Source of the DNA: Yarrowia lipolytica
Lineage: Eukaryota > Ascomycota > Dipodascomycetes > Dipodascales
Assembly (NCBI RefSeq): GCF_001761485.1
Contig: NC_090770.1
Location: 496,001-560,000 of the forward strand
DNA: 64,000 bases
Direction: 5' to 3'
The notes below the pieces were generated by a model. That model was not told the origin of the DNA and did not search any database. It saw only the letters and a program-made list of their open reading frames with translations. How positions within the stretch are numbered: position 1 is the stretch's first letter; the number at the start of each line of letters is the position of its first letter. Both the position numbers and the translations under genes were made by a program. Shown here in pieces: positions 40,297 through 51,381 of this stretch.

Positions 40297-40620
40297 ATGG
40301 AGTTCATACCCCGCGCCTTATCCCCAACTACAGGTGTTGGAGTCGATCCTGACACCAGGTATCTGGAGAAAGATCTTGCTGAATTGCGAGGAAGTCGTAA
40401 GAGGCCCCACGAGTTTCTGGAGGATGTAAGCCCAAACGAGCAAACCAGGCAACAGCTGGGACTCAGGGGCTGCCTGTACAGTCTTCCCAAAGAAGATATC
40501 AAAGCAGTGTTCGACGACAATTTCAGGCCTCCCACCAAGGACAGTTTTCTCACATTCGACGAAGCCTTGGAGTCTTGCAAACAACACGCATTTCAGCATG
40601 GATATGGGCTGGTGGAGTGA
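40297..40620 (+). pseudogene. MULE transposase, second piece
   Basis: 107 codons (MEFIPRALSPTTGVG...) in frame +1 relative to the pieces on either side. It ends SFLTFDEALESCKQHAFQHGYG, which is the typical lead-in to a FAR1-type domain (FxSFDEAxxxxxxFAxxxGY), so it belongs to the transposase. It overlaps the next piece by 23 bases in another frame. Confidence 0.65.
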
Positions 40621-42940
40621 TAGTCATTATCGCAACTTGCACCAAATGAGATCGGCAAATATAATGAAGATGGCCGTTCCAGACGACAATTCCAGTCCGG
40701 CGTACACGAGGATGTACAATGAGCACCTCGACTACTACAACCAAATGCCGCCACAAAACAAGTGGAAGATTGCGTGTGATAAACAGGGCCTAGGTGCTCG
40801 TAGCAAAATGCGTCAAAACACCTTTCTTCGATCAAAGAGGACTGGTTGCGGATTTCAATTTCTAATTCGCTATTATGAGGAACCATACAATGAATTCGCC
40901 AGGGGTTGGCGTGGACGATACAGAGTGGAACATTCAGAAGATGACCCACGCGACGAGTATGGACAAAATTGTCATAACCATCGACCCGCTGCAACATGTT
41001 CAATTGATAAGCCTTACCGTGATCGTGTCTTAAGCGAAATCCGAAATGGGAGTCATGATATTGATATTCTCGACCTCATTATGGAGCATGAAATTGCACC
41101 ATCGACCGGATTGCAGATGCTGAGGACTCTTTCAGCACAGGCCTATCACCTGACATACGACGACTACAACGAACTGCTCAAGAAGCGTGAAAAAGAGCTG
41201 ACAGGTTCTTTGAATCCAGCGCATGCGCTTATTTGCATGCTTCAAGGAGCAGAGAACAACTTCTTCGTCGAGTACAGGAAGCAGAACCTTCCGCCAGATG
41301 CTGACGACGTGGTAAAAAAAGGGAAAGGGAAGAATTCTGACGAGCAACAAGGTGCCGATGCTGGAACAGCGTGGGTATTAACTAGGGGTGAAGATATCTC
41401 GTTGCAACCATATTAACACAGAATTGTCACTTCTTCGGTAGTTGAACACAACGACGATGCAGCCAGTACTGAAGAACAGCCGGAACAGTACATTTCAGAC
41501 ATTTTCTTCATACACAATGCAACCGTCGAGTATCTTCGAGCATATCCTGAGGTCATTGTCCTTGACTGCAGCTACAATACAAACAGCAACAACATGAGAC
41601 AGCTGAATTTTATTGGAATCGATTCCTGCAACAGATGCTTTCCAATCGCCAATGCGTACGTCACACGGGAAGACGAAGACACTTATCAATGGGCACTCGA
41701 GCAGCTCAAAAAATTCATGGATAAGCACATCATTCCAATGCCCGAAGTGGTGCTCTCTGACTGTTGCCGTGCTATTCTCAACGCACTGAAAAATGTGTTC
41801 CCTGAGCCTACCACCACACCACAGTTGTGCAGATGGCACGTTAACCGGGCTATTCGGAGGAAAGGCTGTATGCTTTCCCGGAGTGGTGAGAAATTCACCA
41901 AGTTCACGCATCTATTTGCTAAAATGACTGATGCCGATTCCCCTGAGACATTTGACAAGCTCTACAAAGAGTTCGCGACGGTATTCGCGAATGTCAAGGG
42001 CCCCAGCAAAGCAGCAAGCCCAGATGAGATGGGGGACAATGATGAGAGAGAGGAGATTCGGAAGTACTCTCCCGTGGAGTATTCGAAGTACTGGTTTGGT
42101 GATGACAACGATCACAGATACCGGGACAAGATTGTCAAGTTTCATGTTGAAAAGTCGTCGGACTTCTTCAATCTCTCGAGCTCTAGAGTCGGGGGCGTTC
42201 ACGCTCACTACAGGCGGTACATGAGAACAAGGAGAATGTCGATTTTCGCATCAGGGCGGCTTCTTATCCGTACTAACCTTGGTTTGTTGGCTAATATGAA
42301 CCACCGACATGCAATGAAAATGTCAACACATGTCATGGATCGCAATCACGATTGGTTGGACGATAATATCCAAAAGTCGATATCAGCAATAGCGAAGAAA
42401 AAGGTTCACGACCAATATGAACTGAGATATAACGACAATATGAAAGAGGATTGCAGTGGGAGCTTCAAGTCAAGAAACCAACTTCCTTGTGCCCATGCTG
42501 TTGGCGACATCGCCAAGACCAGGGAAGGCGGCCGTCTGGTACTCAGAGATTTTCATCCCCGTTACAGGCTCTTCCATCTCACGAAGCAGATGACGGATGA
42601 TGAGTGGGAACAAGCATGCACCGTGGGAGTCTATGCAGAGGAGTGGCAGCAACTGCGGGCGCGTGAGGAACGGTTTAAGTGCCAACCGCCACCCCCACCG
42701 GAGCCACGAAGCATGGACATTCTTGATAAATCCATTGTTAATGGCTCGACTCCAGCTGTGCGAATGAAGTCTTATTTTGTGATGGATGGGAAGAGATATC
42801 CAAATTGCAAGGTTTGTCAAAACCCGTCCCACAGCCATGTTACCAAGTTTAAGTGCTTCAAAGATAGATTCAGCAGGAAGGATGCTATGAAGCACTGGAA
42901 CAGGTACAATTTCAGCGGTCGCAAGCACGACAACGAGTAG
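40598..42940 (+). pseudogene. MULE transposase, catalytic piece (one internal TAA)
   Basis: One frame is open from the ATG at 40598 to 42940 except for a single TAA at 41414-41416. The frame-preserving 51-base segment 41371-41421 begins GTGGGT and ends ATTAACACAG, a near-consensus Yarrowia branch point and acceptor, so the TAA may be intronic. The DDE domain shows D in VIVLDCSYNTN and D in VVLSDCCRAI. At the place of the third acidic residue (family pattern N/S-R-V-E-S-x-H) it reads S-R-V-G-G-V-H, codon GGG at 42191-42193, one base from GAG. This suggests loss of catalysis. The SWIM finger and C-terminal Cys/His cluster are present. Confidence 0.75.
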
Positions 42941-44494
42941 CTACCTCATCGTACTCTACTTGTATAACCAACCGATCCAACCGACAGACCAGCTGCTGAA
43001 CTGGGTGACAGGGTGGAAAAGGAACCACAACTTGTCCTGTATGTACAAAGGGGGACTTTTAGTGGTTCTGATTTCCGTCCTATGCAAATACTCGAACTGT
43101 ACGAGGCTACAAGTACAAGTACAAGTACAAGAAGTACACGTTTGGAGCACCATATTGCAAAATTCAGATCGTCCCAAAAAGACGGAAGAGATGAAATCTT
43201 AGATTTCGTTTACAAGGGTCAAGATATTGAAGCTGCATTGGAAAAAAATCTAAAACAAATTATGGACAAATAAACTCCATCCAAGTACAAGTATAGCAGC
43301 CAGGACGGAAATTTCGGCTGTTTTTACGCGTACAATACTATGCTTGTACAAAAAGACGCCGATGCTCCTCCCCTCCCCCTCGTTCCTGCGTGATAATAAA
43401 ATTCAAATTTCCCACGGACTTTTTTTTGTCCCCTCTTTAGCTTCCATGCACGGATGTTAAGTATGAGGAAAGTAAAAATAAAATAATAAATTAAATTAAA
43501 TTAAATTAAAGTAAAAATAATTAAGTAATAAAAATAAAAAAAAATAAAATAAAATAGCAGAAAAAAAATAGCTAGGTATCACGTGACCGGGATGAAGACT
43601 CGGTCATTGTTAGGCCAATATCTGAAGATGCAAATACCTACCAATACGTTCTTGTAACTATTTGTCTTGATGTCTGCTACATTCAGAACAATGTTTTTGG
43701 ACGGAACTTGGTGGTTGTACAACACGCAATACAGCAGGGTACAGTACGAGTACAGTACTTGTACCGGCACGATAACAGTGGAAAAAGAGGGCATTTGGAC
43801 CGGTATTGCAAGGACACCAGAAAATCAAGCCTACTATCAATCTTACGGTACAAATACATACATTCTGGTACAACTCATACAGTATGTACTACTTGTAGTA
43901 CAGTATGTTGATAAAAGGAAGTACAGTATACCGAAAGGCACGCTGATTCAAACAACACAAATATCTCTGATTCGAGTTGGGCAAGGACTGTCAAGTAAGT
44001 ATGACCACTCTTACTGTACCCGTACCACACTCGTACGAACTCATACTGTACTTGTACCGGTACATACTGTACTCGTTCAGACGGTGACTTTCTGACCACA
44101 TTCTATACATGCAACTCTGATTTGGGCCAACTTGGGTTGAAGCTGTTGGGGTCACTACAACCGCTGTCTGAGCAGGTATTTTCCAGAAATAAGATCACTT
44201 TTGTACTTAAAACCGGCTCTTCTGAATCGATTAAACTGCCTAGAAATCCAATCGGACCTCAGCAACACCCTTTCCACGGCATGTTTAGCTCCCGAGATTA
44301 GCGTATCAGATGTGCATGCAGAGATTGGCATGCTAAACGTGGAGTAGCGGAGTAAACAAAGCACGTAGAGAACCGGCGAAAATAATGACCAGAACGTCAT
44401 ATGACTCGAAATACCAACAGCATTTCATCTCTTTTGATTAGTCAACACACTCGGGGTCCCGCCCCCGACCACGTGACCTTCTCCGCCCCGCTCC
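42941..44494. other. Intergenic region, GTAC- and A/T-rich, no clear gene
   Basis: From 43060 to 43270 one frame (tail DGRDEILDFVYKGQDIEAALEK) looks coding but has no proper ATG; it may be another remnant of the transposon. Simple A/T repeats (aaataaaattaaa) fill 43478-43555. GTAC-containing words crowd 43735-44070 (tacagtacgagtacagtacttgtac and similar). CACGTGA sites occur at about 43580 and 44470. Confidence 0.45.
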
Positions 44495-44521
44495 AGATCG
44501 GAAGAGCGGTTCCGCAGGAAT
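44495..44521 (+). other. Sequence almost identical to an Illumina paired-end adapter
   Basis: AGATCGGAAGAGCGGTTC is followed by C (A in the adapter) and then GCAGGAAT: 26 of 27 bases agree with the start of the Illumina PE read-2 adapter. It lies 230 bases upstream of the PPG1 start. Either an assembly artefact or a very improbable natural match; similarity ends abruptly on both sides. Confidence 0.7.
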
Positions 44522-44751
44522 CGTATATGTTGCCACCAAACGCGTGAACTCTGTCTCCTTACCACCCAAACACTGTTTCAACATCACCAAAAATAGACAG
44601 CAGGAGAACAGGGACACCCAGAACCATTAACACAACAGCATAGACCGAGGTATAGACGAAAGCGGCGACGACATCCACAACATTAATCAACGCTCACATT
44701 CTTTCTCTCTCTCACACACACTCGCTCGCTTAGGCATTACACACACACAAG

Positions 44752-45720
44752 ATGACATCCAACCTCGACTTGGACGAGTGTATAGAACGACTGTACAGAA
44801 AAGAGCTGCTTCCAGAGGTGGTGGTGGAGTCTTTGTGCACCAAGGTCAAGGAGCTGCTTGTCAAGGAGTCCAACGTGGTGCACATTCAGGCGCCGGTCAC
44901 GGTGGTGGGCGATATCCACGGTCAGTTCCACGATCTCATTGAAATCTTCCGCATAGGAGGATACTGCCCAAACACAAACTACCTGTTCTTGGGCGACTAC
45001 GTGGACCGGGGGTTGTTTAGTGTCGAAACCATCACTCTGCTGGTGTGTCTCAAGCTGCGGTACCCCACTCGAATCAATCTGATTCGGGGCAACCACGAGT
45101 CTCGAGGTATCACACAAAACTACGGCTTTTACACCGAGTGCGTTCGCAAATACGATAGCGGCAACGTGTGGATGTACTTTACCGACCTTTTTGACTACCT
45201 GACGCTGTCTGTGGTCATCGACAACTCCATATTTTGTGTCCACGGTGGTCTTTCGCCGACCATCCACTCCATCGACCAAATCAAGGTGGTTGACCGGTTC
45301 CGTGAGATTCCCCACGAGGGTCCCATTGCAGATCTTGTGTGGTCGGATCCAGATGAACAGAGAGCAGATTTCGCATTATCGCCCAGAGGAGCAGGGTATA
45401 CGTTTGGCATTGACGTGGTCAAGAAGTTTCTGGAGGTCAACGACATGAAACACATTCTGCGGGCGCACCAGTTGTGCCAGGAGGGCTACCAGGTGCTGTT
45501 TGACGACCGCTTGTCCACGGTATGGTCGGCACCAAACTACTGCTACAGATGTGCGAATCTGGCATCGGTGTTGGAGGTCAACCTGGCTGGTGAGAGGTTC
45601 TTCAATGTGTTTGATGCCGCTCCCGAGAACGAAGAGCATCAGCAGATCATACTGCAGGAGTTTGAAAATCCTCAGATGAACTCGTTGCCATTGCCAAGGC
45701 CGGTGGAGTACTTCCTGTAA
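44752..45720 (+). CDS. PPG1: PP2A-type serine/threonine phosphatase catalytic subunit
   Basis: Predicted 322 residues. All PPP-family metal and catalytic motifs are present: GDIHGQFHD (about 53-61), [24 protein letters not shown], and the C-terminal SAPNYCYRC; it ends PVEYFL, the methylated PP2A-type tail. Features that point to Ppg1 rather than Sit4 or PP4 are the N-terminus [58 protein letters not shown] and [15 protein letters not shown], which track yeast Ppg1. Yeast Ppg1 acts with the STRIPAK-like Far complex and affects glycogen and mitophagy (Atg32 dephosphorylation). It is shorter than the yeast protein (368) because the C-terminal insert is missing. ATG at 44752. Confidence 0.92.
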   Translation: MTSNLDLDECIERLYRKELLPEVVVESLCTKVKELLVKESNVVHIQAPVTVVGDIHGQFHDLIEIFRIGGYCPNTNYLFLGDYVDRGLFSVETITLLVCLKLRYPTRINLIRGNHESRGITQNYGFYTECVRKYDSGNVWMYFTDLFDYLTLSVVIDNSIFCVHGGLSPTIHSIDQIKVVDRFREIPHEGPIADLVWSDPDEQRADFALSPRGAGYTFGIDVVKKFLEVNDMKHILRAHQLCQEGYQVLFDDRLSTVWSAPNYCYRCANLASVLEVNLAGERFFNVFDAAPENEEHQQIILQEFENPQMNSLPLPRPVEYFL

Positions 45721-47229
45721 TGGGCTGACTACAAGCGAGCCTGAAAAGGGGTACCCCGCCGGAGGGATCTGGGTCTCCAGAAGGATCCAATTGTCGAAAA
45801 GTATGCACTCACCGGTCCGATTACAGTGGAGGGGGACGCATGTTGCATGTTGCAATCACGACGACAGTTCGGGGTAGCGATATCCTGGCTGCACTTAATC
45901 TCTAGATGGAAGCCATCGTCACGCGACCAGTAGTACGAAACACAACGTACAGTAATACTACAAGCTCACAAATAGCATATAACAACTTCAATAGATGCAT
46001 AGAATAGGTTGCACTGGTGGGTGGTTGCAGGTATGAGTACAAGTACGAGCACTTCGCGCCTTTCAGATGACTTTGAGCAGGCGTATTCTCTTCTCATCCA
46101 CATCTATTGTCTCGCAGAAGCGTAGGGTCCGCTGCAAAACTCCTTATGTCCGTCTTTCTGAACACGGCTCAGGTATATCTTGTGTGTCATACAGTAAAAG
46201 ATCTTCGGTGCCATTTCTGACTTGGTGAGGTTGAGTGCGAGAGAGATACAGTAGGTATACTGCGGGTTATCACCAAGTATATATACCAGAGGGATGAGGC
46301 TGACCAGGATATTATTATTGTACTGTAGGAAAAGGGTTTCTGTGCCTCAATATTCTCAGAGATGACCTCAATTGATGGCTCCAGACGTATGGTCGCACCA
46401 AATACTTGTACCAGAAGTTGCCAATAAGGCTGGTTTGAAAGATTTAAATTAAATAGTTTTAATGTGTTATGTTTTTAAAAAATATTCTGTACTACAGTAT
46501 GTACTGGTAATTCAAGATTTGGGTTGAAAAAAAATAAAAATTGTTGTTGAATATGTTGAAATATGTTGAAAATGTTTTGGTAAAAAGTCACAGTACAAGT
46601 ATGCATGTACTGTACTTGTAGGACGATAATCATGAGGCGTGGACTCTGTAAAAGGAGTCAAGAAACACAACTCCAAGAGAGATATTCATTATGCTGTCTC
46701 ATCATTCATGTATCAGTACAGTTCTGGAGTGTAGAGGCGGCGCTTCAGGGAGTATTGGTCTATAGGAGTAGCTGTCGGGTATCAAAGCGGTCAAAATAGA
46801 ACATGAGGGATCATTGTGACGGAATCAATTGGTATTGCGGTGCCGATAATGATCCGAGAACTGTTTCATCTTCAGGGATGTTTCTTTCACACTGTTTCCT
46901 ATTCATCTTCTCTGTGGAATGAGGGTCCAAGGAAGAGGTGTAAGAACAACAGTAGATGGTATCTTTACTCAGTTGGTTACACTGAGAGCTTTTTTGAAAC
47001 CCGAAATCCGAGATTCCTAGCGTCTCCAGGGACGACCAGCTAGTGTTTGAACACGGCTCAAACCCATGTTTTGTATAATCATCTCTCATTAGCTATTTAC
47101 AATTCCTATCCTAGGCAGCAGTCTGCCTTCAGTATAGTCCATACTGAGCTGATAATCTTGGTCCTGTATTCTTTACCAAGATGGCAGTACAGCTCGTTCG
47201 TTGCTCTCATGGACTGTGCTCGCTGTCCC
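45721..47229. other. Intergenic region between convergent PPG1 and ABZ1, no gene seen
   Basis: About 1.5 kb. GTAC-rich patches lie near 46490-46512 and 46592-46620. A short minus-strand frame (46811-47089, 92 codons) is not convincing. Confidence 0.45.
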
Positions 47230-49590
47230 TTAGACAAACGCCTGCAACGCACTCTCCAACTTTGTCTTCATTTCAAGCCACTCCTCCATAGGATCCGAAA
47301 GCACAGTGATGGCGCCTCCAGCTCCAATTCGCCAAATCTGGCACTCACCAGTCGACTCATGGGCCGAACTTTCCATGGAGGCGGGATCGTCGGCGTGTTC
47401 CCAGGCCTCGGACTCATCCTTGTACGAGAATGCAGATCGAATGACGACTGACCAGTCACCCTGATCGGAAACAGACCAAAAGCCACATACTCCCGAGTAA
47501 ATGCCTCGTCGGTGGTTGTTTTCGAGGTCTCTGAGAATCTCGACGGATCGCAGCTTGGGAGCTCCAGTCATGGATCCAGGAGGCAAAGAGTGTGCCAGAG
47601 CATCGATACCGGAATACTGACCATGAAGATCGCCCTGAATTACTGACACAAGCTGGAACACGGTCTTGTACTCCTCCACGGTCATGAGTTTGTCGACACG
47701 CACGTTGTTGAGCATCTGGTTGAGGTCGTGACGAATAAGGTCGACAATCATGAGGTTCTCAGCTCGCTCCTTGGGGGTGTTGAGTTTCTCCTCGGCAATT
47801 GCGCGAGTCATCTCAGGAGTGTTCTTGATAGTACCCTTGATAGGTCGGAACTCACAAACACCATCCTTGCTCCACGAAAGAAATCGCTCGGGAGAAGATC
47901 CCACCAGGGTAGCATCCTGAAGGTCGAGGAAACACGAGTATGGAGCTGGGTTTCGGGTGTACAAAATCTTGTACAGGTCCCAGGGGTTCAGCTTCTTGGG
48001 AACCTTGATTTTAGTCTGGGCAGTGAGACAAAGCTCGTACGACTCTCCTGCAAGCAGGTAGTCCTGGCACTTTTCAACTCGCTTAATGTAGTCATCCTGA
48101 TCGGGAATAGACACCTTGGGGGAGCCTCCAGTGAGAGCAGCAGAAGTGGAGGGAATGGACGAAAAGAGTCTATCTTTTTTGGCTTCGAAATCGGGGGCGA
48201 AGAAATAATCCTTGAGCTCTTCAGAAGTCTGTTTGATCCAAGACTGGTCGTCATCAGTGACTGAGATGACATAGAGGCAGCACTCCTGGTGGTCAAAAAG
48301 AACAGATCTCTCAATATCGACGAGATTCACGTCCGGAAACGGTCTATCGGCCGGAGTGGGGTTGACCAGAGACTCAATGTTGTTGGTTTCATTTGTTTCA
48401 TACGAAAAGTAGCCCACCAGACCTCCATAAAACGGACAGTCGTCAATCACGTCTCTGCACGACTTGAATTTCTCAATCTTGGGCTTCATGTAGGCACTGA
48501 GGTAACCCCAAATGCCGTCATCGCCAAGCTTAACAAGATATTCACTGTGATTGTTGTGGAGCTCGTGAGGATCATTTCCCCAGGTCTTCATGAAGGCGTG
48601 AGAAGACTTATAGTCGGTGTAGTGGGTGATACATCGGGTCTTTCCCTCGTCCAGAAAGCCCAGAATGGACCATCGTCCGGGAATGGCAGCAGAGTTGAGC
48701 ATGACAAACTTTTGGTTCTTGTCGTTGAGATGCTCTCCCAGACAAACCATGGTTTCAGGGTATGCGTCCTTGGAAAATTTGGATCGATCCAGAGCAATCT
48801 TCTCAAACAAAATCTCGCCCTTCTGTGCTGCTGTCTCTTCCAGAGGCTTGGCAATGGACAGGTTCTGGTCCGATTTGGTCAGAGGGGCGGGTTTGATGGA
48901 GTATTTAGCGGTGAAATCGGCTAGGAGAGTGTCCTTGTTGGCAGGGTATTCACGGGACTTGTTATAGTCCTGGGCAAGGCTCCAGAAGTTTTCCACTAGT
49001 TTCCCTCCGAAATCAGAGCAGATACTCTCAGGGTGGTACTGGACGCCCCAGAATGGCAGTTCAGTGTGTTTTCCGGCCATGAGAATGTCCACCTTCTTTC
49101 CGTCAATGTCGTCTGAGGTCCAGGCCAAGGGCTGGATCGCAGTAGATTCTCCGTCCTCCAACGGCACATGCAGAGAGTGATATCTGACCGAATCAAAGGT
49201 GCTGGGCACGTTGTCAAACAGTTTGTCGCCATTGTGGGTGATCTGGGCCACCTGGCCGTGTTTGACGAGCTTCAGTCGGTCCACATTGAGCCCGTTACCC
49301 AAACACAGAGACTGGAAGCCCAAACACACTCCCAGAGTAGGCACAATCACGTTCTTGTTGTTAGAGTAGATCTGGGGCACACATCCGACATCGGCGGAGT
49401 TCTGAGGACAGCCTGGACCGGGTCCAACAACTACTGCGTCAAACACACTGAGATACTTGTCAACCAACTCAGAAGCCGGCAGCGAGTCGTTGTGAATGGT
49501 AATGACCCGGGATCCGGGCACGGCCTTTTCAATCAGCGTGGTGAGGTTGAAGGTGAACGAGTCGTACGAGTCGATGAGCAGAATATTCAT
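47230..49590 (-). CDS. ABZ1: Bifunctional para-aminobenzoate (aminodeoxychorismate) synthase
   Basis: Predicted 786 residues, close to yeast Abz1 (787). The N-terminal class I glutamine amidotransferase has the oxyanion/nucleophile motif LGVCLGFQSL (Cys89) and the His186/Glu188 pair in GVQYHPES. The C-terminal chorismate-binding synthase has the PIKGT lysine motif (CEFRPIKGTIKNTPE), ENLMIVDLIRHDLNQM, LPPGSMTGAPKLRSVEIL and GIYSGVCGFWSV. It makes 4-amino-4-deoxychorismate from chorismate and glutamine for folate synthesis; Abz2 (not here) completes pABA. The ATG at 49590 (MNILLIDSYDSFT) is the family's start; the frame is open further upstream, but that part is not conserved-looking. Confidence 0.95.
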   Translation of the reverse strand: MNILLIDSYDSFTFNLTTLIEKAVPGSRVITIHNDSLPASELVDKYLSVFDAVVVGPGPGCPQNSADVGCVPQIYSNNKNVIVPTLGVCLGFQSLCLGNGLNVDRLKLVKHGQVAQITHNGDKLFDNVPSTFDSVRYHSLHVPLEDGESTAIQPLAWTSDDIDGKKVDILMAGKHTELPFWGVQYHPESICSDFGGKLVENFWSLAQDYNKSREYPANKDTLLADFTAKYSIKPAPLTKSDQNLSIAKPLEETAAQKGEILFEKIALDRSKFSKDAYPETMVCLGEHLNDKNQKFVMLNSAAIPGRWSILGFLDEGKTRCITHYTDYKSSHAFMKTWGNDPHELHNNHSEYLVKLGDDGIWGYLSAYMKPKIEKFKSCRDVIDDCPFYGGLVGYFSYETNETNNIESLVNPTPADRPFPDVNLVDIERSVLFDHQECCLYVISVTDDDQSWIKQTSEELKDYFFAPDFEAKKDRLFSSIPSTSAALTGGSPKVSIPDQDDYIKRVEKCQDYLLAGESYELCLTAQTKIKVPKKLNPWDLYKILYTRNPAPYSCFLDLQDATLVGSSPERFLSWSKDGVCEFRPIKGTIKNTPEMTRAIAEEKLNTPKERAENLMIVDLIRHDLNQMLNNVRVDKLMTVEEYKTVFQLVSVIQGDLHGQYSGIDALAHSLPPGSMTGAPKLRSVEILRDLENNHRRGIYSGVCGFWSVSDQGDWSVVIRSAFSYKDESEAWEHADDPASMESSAHESTGECQIWRIGAGGAITVLSDPMEEWLEMKTKLESALQAFV

Positions 49591-51381
49591 TTTCGAGGTC
49601 GGTGAACCAATACCGCACGTTTCTGTGTTGTTACAGATTACTAGTGTCAGATTTTGACCAGCAAAGTTAACCTTGCATAACGGTGATCTGGAGCGGGTAG
49701 GACGGGGAATATAACTGAAATTAAATACCCAATAATAGGGAAAACGTCGGGGAAAAAAAAAAGAATAAATCATTGAAACGATGGTAAACACAATGAAATA
49801 CATTGTTAAGTTTCTACACATCTTTTTCGTCATCTTATATGCATTTCTTGAAAACACCAACTTAAGCCTATTGTTCTCGAGAGCGGGAATAGAAGGAAGC
49901 CGCAGAAAGCCGAATCCACACATATTTCCGGTAAATCAAAAGAGCAAGCTACAGAAACGTGCTTATTAAGCAGAAATGAAGACGACACATGGCACAAACA
50001 CCGGCTCCTCGGCCACACTTCACCCGTTACTTGCTATTTGAACACCTTGTCTGATTGGTCATCAAGGGCCACTATCCGTTAACGTGTGGCTTGTCACCAG
50101 ACTTGCACACTTTGAGGCTATTTTATTTGCTTAAATTGTGAGGAAGGCAAAAAAAAAAAAGAACAAATGAAAACACGAAATCCAGCCTGTGCCGTGCCAT
50201 GCAATACAAGTAGCAAATAATATGACAAGGGGGACTTGTCTGGAGAGGTTGTTTGGAGGGTGTGGTAGAGGAATTGAGGGTCAATTGGCTTGAATTGATC
50301 AACACGTCTTCATGGTATTTGAACTTGAATTCTTTTACAACTACAATATTATACAATACGAGTTGGAGTAAAAACTCGTTTAAAATACAGTGTATATATT
50401 CATCCGACTAAATTTCGGATAAACAGGACTACTCAAAATAAGATTTCGGATCCCCCAACAATGCGGTTCAATTTGAGGAGTGGGTGAGGGGGATGTGTTT
50501 CAGAGGGCTTAGACTGGGAGCGGATGACACTAGAGTTGAAAAATTGGTCTGTTTCGTGCATTTTTGGGCAAGTTATAGAGATTGTAGTGGAGTGTACTTG
50601 TTCAACTATGTACGATAATTAGAAGGTTTTTGAATTTTTGATGGACAATACGAACACTTACGCTGGGTGTTACGTAAGGCTTTTTCAGCAACCAATGGAA
50701 AGGGAAAAGGGAGGTGTCCAAGGGAGGTGTCCAGAAATGAGCGTCGTGGGGTATTTGGCAAGTAGTATGAAGAGGTCGGCGATCGTGGTCAGGAGTGGTG
50801 CACTTTTTTTTAATCAGTTGATTCGTTTAACAGAATCTAGTGATTATATGATGACTTTTTTGAATGTTTTCGGAAAATCAGAAGAAATCATATCAAGTCA
50901 CAGAGAAGAAATCAGATCGAGTCACAAAAACACAATCACTGAGTCAAGTATGTACATACGAGTAGATATCTGTGTTTCATCAATGTAGTTTTCGAATCGA
51001 AAATATAACATTCAAAGTAGATGTTGATTCAAGTATCGTAAAGTACGTACATACTGTGTATCGGTAGTTGCCTTCACTTCTGGACAAGGGTACAAGTACA
51101 ATGTGTTATGTAGTGCGGCATTCGTACTCGCACTCGTATCGTACATTGTTCCTGTATTCCTACTGGATACATCATATAACCCGTTTTAATACCGCTTATT
51201 TTGTCTCGTGCCAAGGACATCTTTTTTCCCCCATTATTCCCCAATTCCCACAACAATCCTGAAAAAACAAATAAACTCGCCAAAAACAGGCCAATTTAAA
51301 TTACGTGACGCAACACGATACAGCTGATGCGCCAACATCTCTGTTCGTCCATCAACCACACCTCACACCGTCACTTCCACA
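49591..51381. other. Divergent ABZ1-DPB4 intergenic region, no gene seen
   Basis: About 1.8 kb. A 116-codon frame (50638-50988) lacks coding character. A 19-base word (49986-50004) is shared with 63814-63832. Confidence 0.45.

Larger units (their letters stand above)
39539..42940 (+). mobile_element. Mutator-like (MULE) DNA transposon, transposase region, apparently inactive
   Basis: A 3.4 kb coding region carries, in order: an acidic N-terminal segment, a FAR1/WRKY-GCM1-like zinc-binding region (about 40740-40985: KWKIACDKQG..., KRTGCGFQFLIRYYEE, NCHNHRP), a MULE DDE transposase domain (41510-42230: VIVLDCSYNTN, FIGIDSCNRCFPIANAYV, VVLSDCCRAILNAL, QLCRWHVNRAI), a SWIM-type zinc finger (about 42450-42500: CSGSFKSRNQLPCAHAV) and a C-terminal Cys/His cluster (CKVCQNPSHSH). 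Total coding length would be about 1130 codons. The reading frame is interrupted (separate entries) and the likely third catalytic residue is Gly. No terminal inverted repeats were found, so the limits given are those of the coding part. Y. lipolytica is known to carry a Mutator-like element (Mutyl) with an alternatively spliced transposase; whether this is a relative copy is not settled here. Confidence 0.85.

Noticed and set aside
43667-44095. 142-codon frame on the plus strand
   Set aside because: Built from GTAC-rich repeats, giving a Tyr/Thr/Val-rich product; no coding character.
39161-44392. 12-base inverted match (ctggtcattatt at 39161, aataatgaccag at 44381) as MULE terminal repeats
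   Set aside because: Similarity stops after 12 bases and no target-site duplication flanks it; could easily be chance in AT-rich DNA.
50638-50988. 116-codon frame
   Set aside because: Non-biased codons, no motif, poor start context; probably chance.
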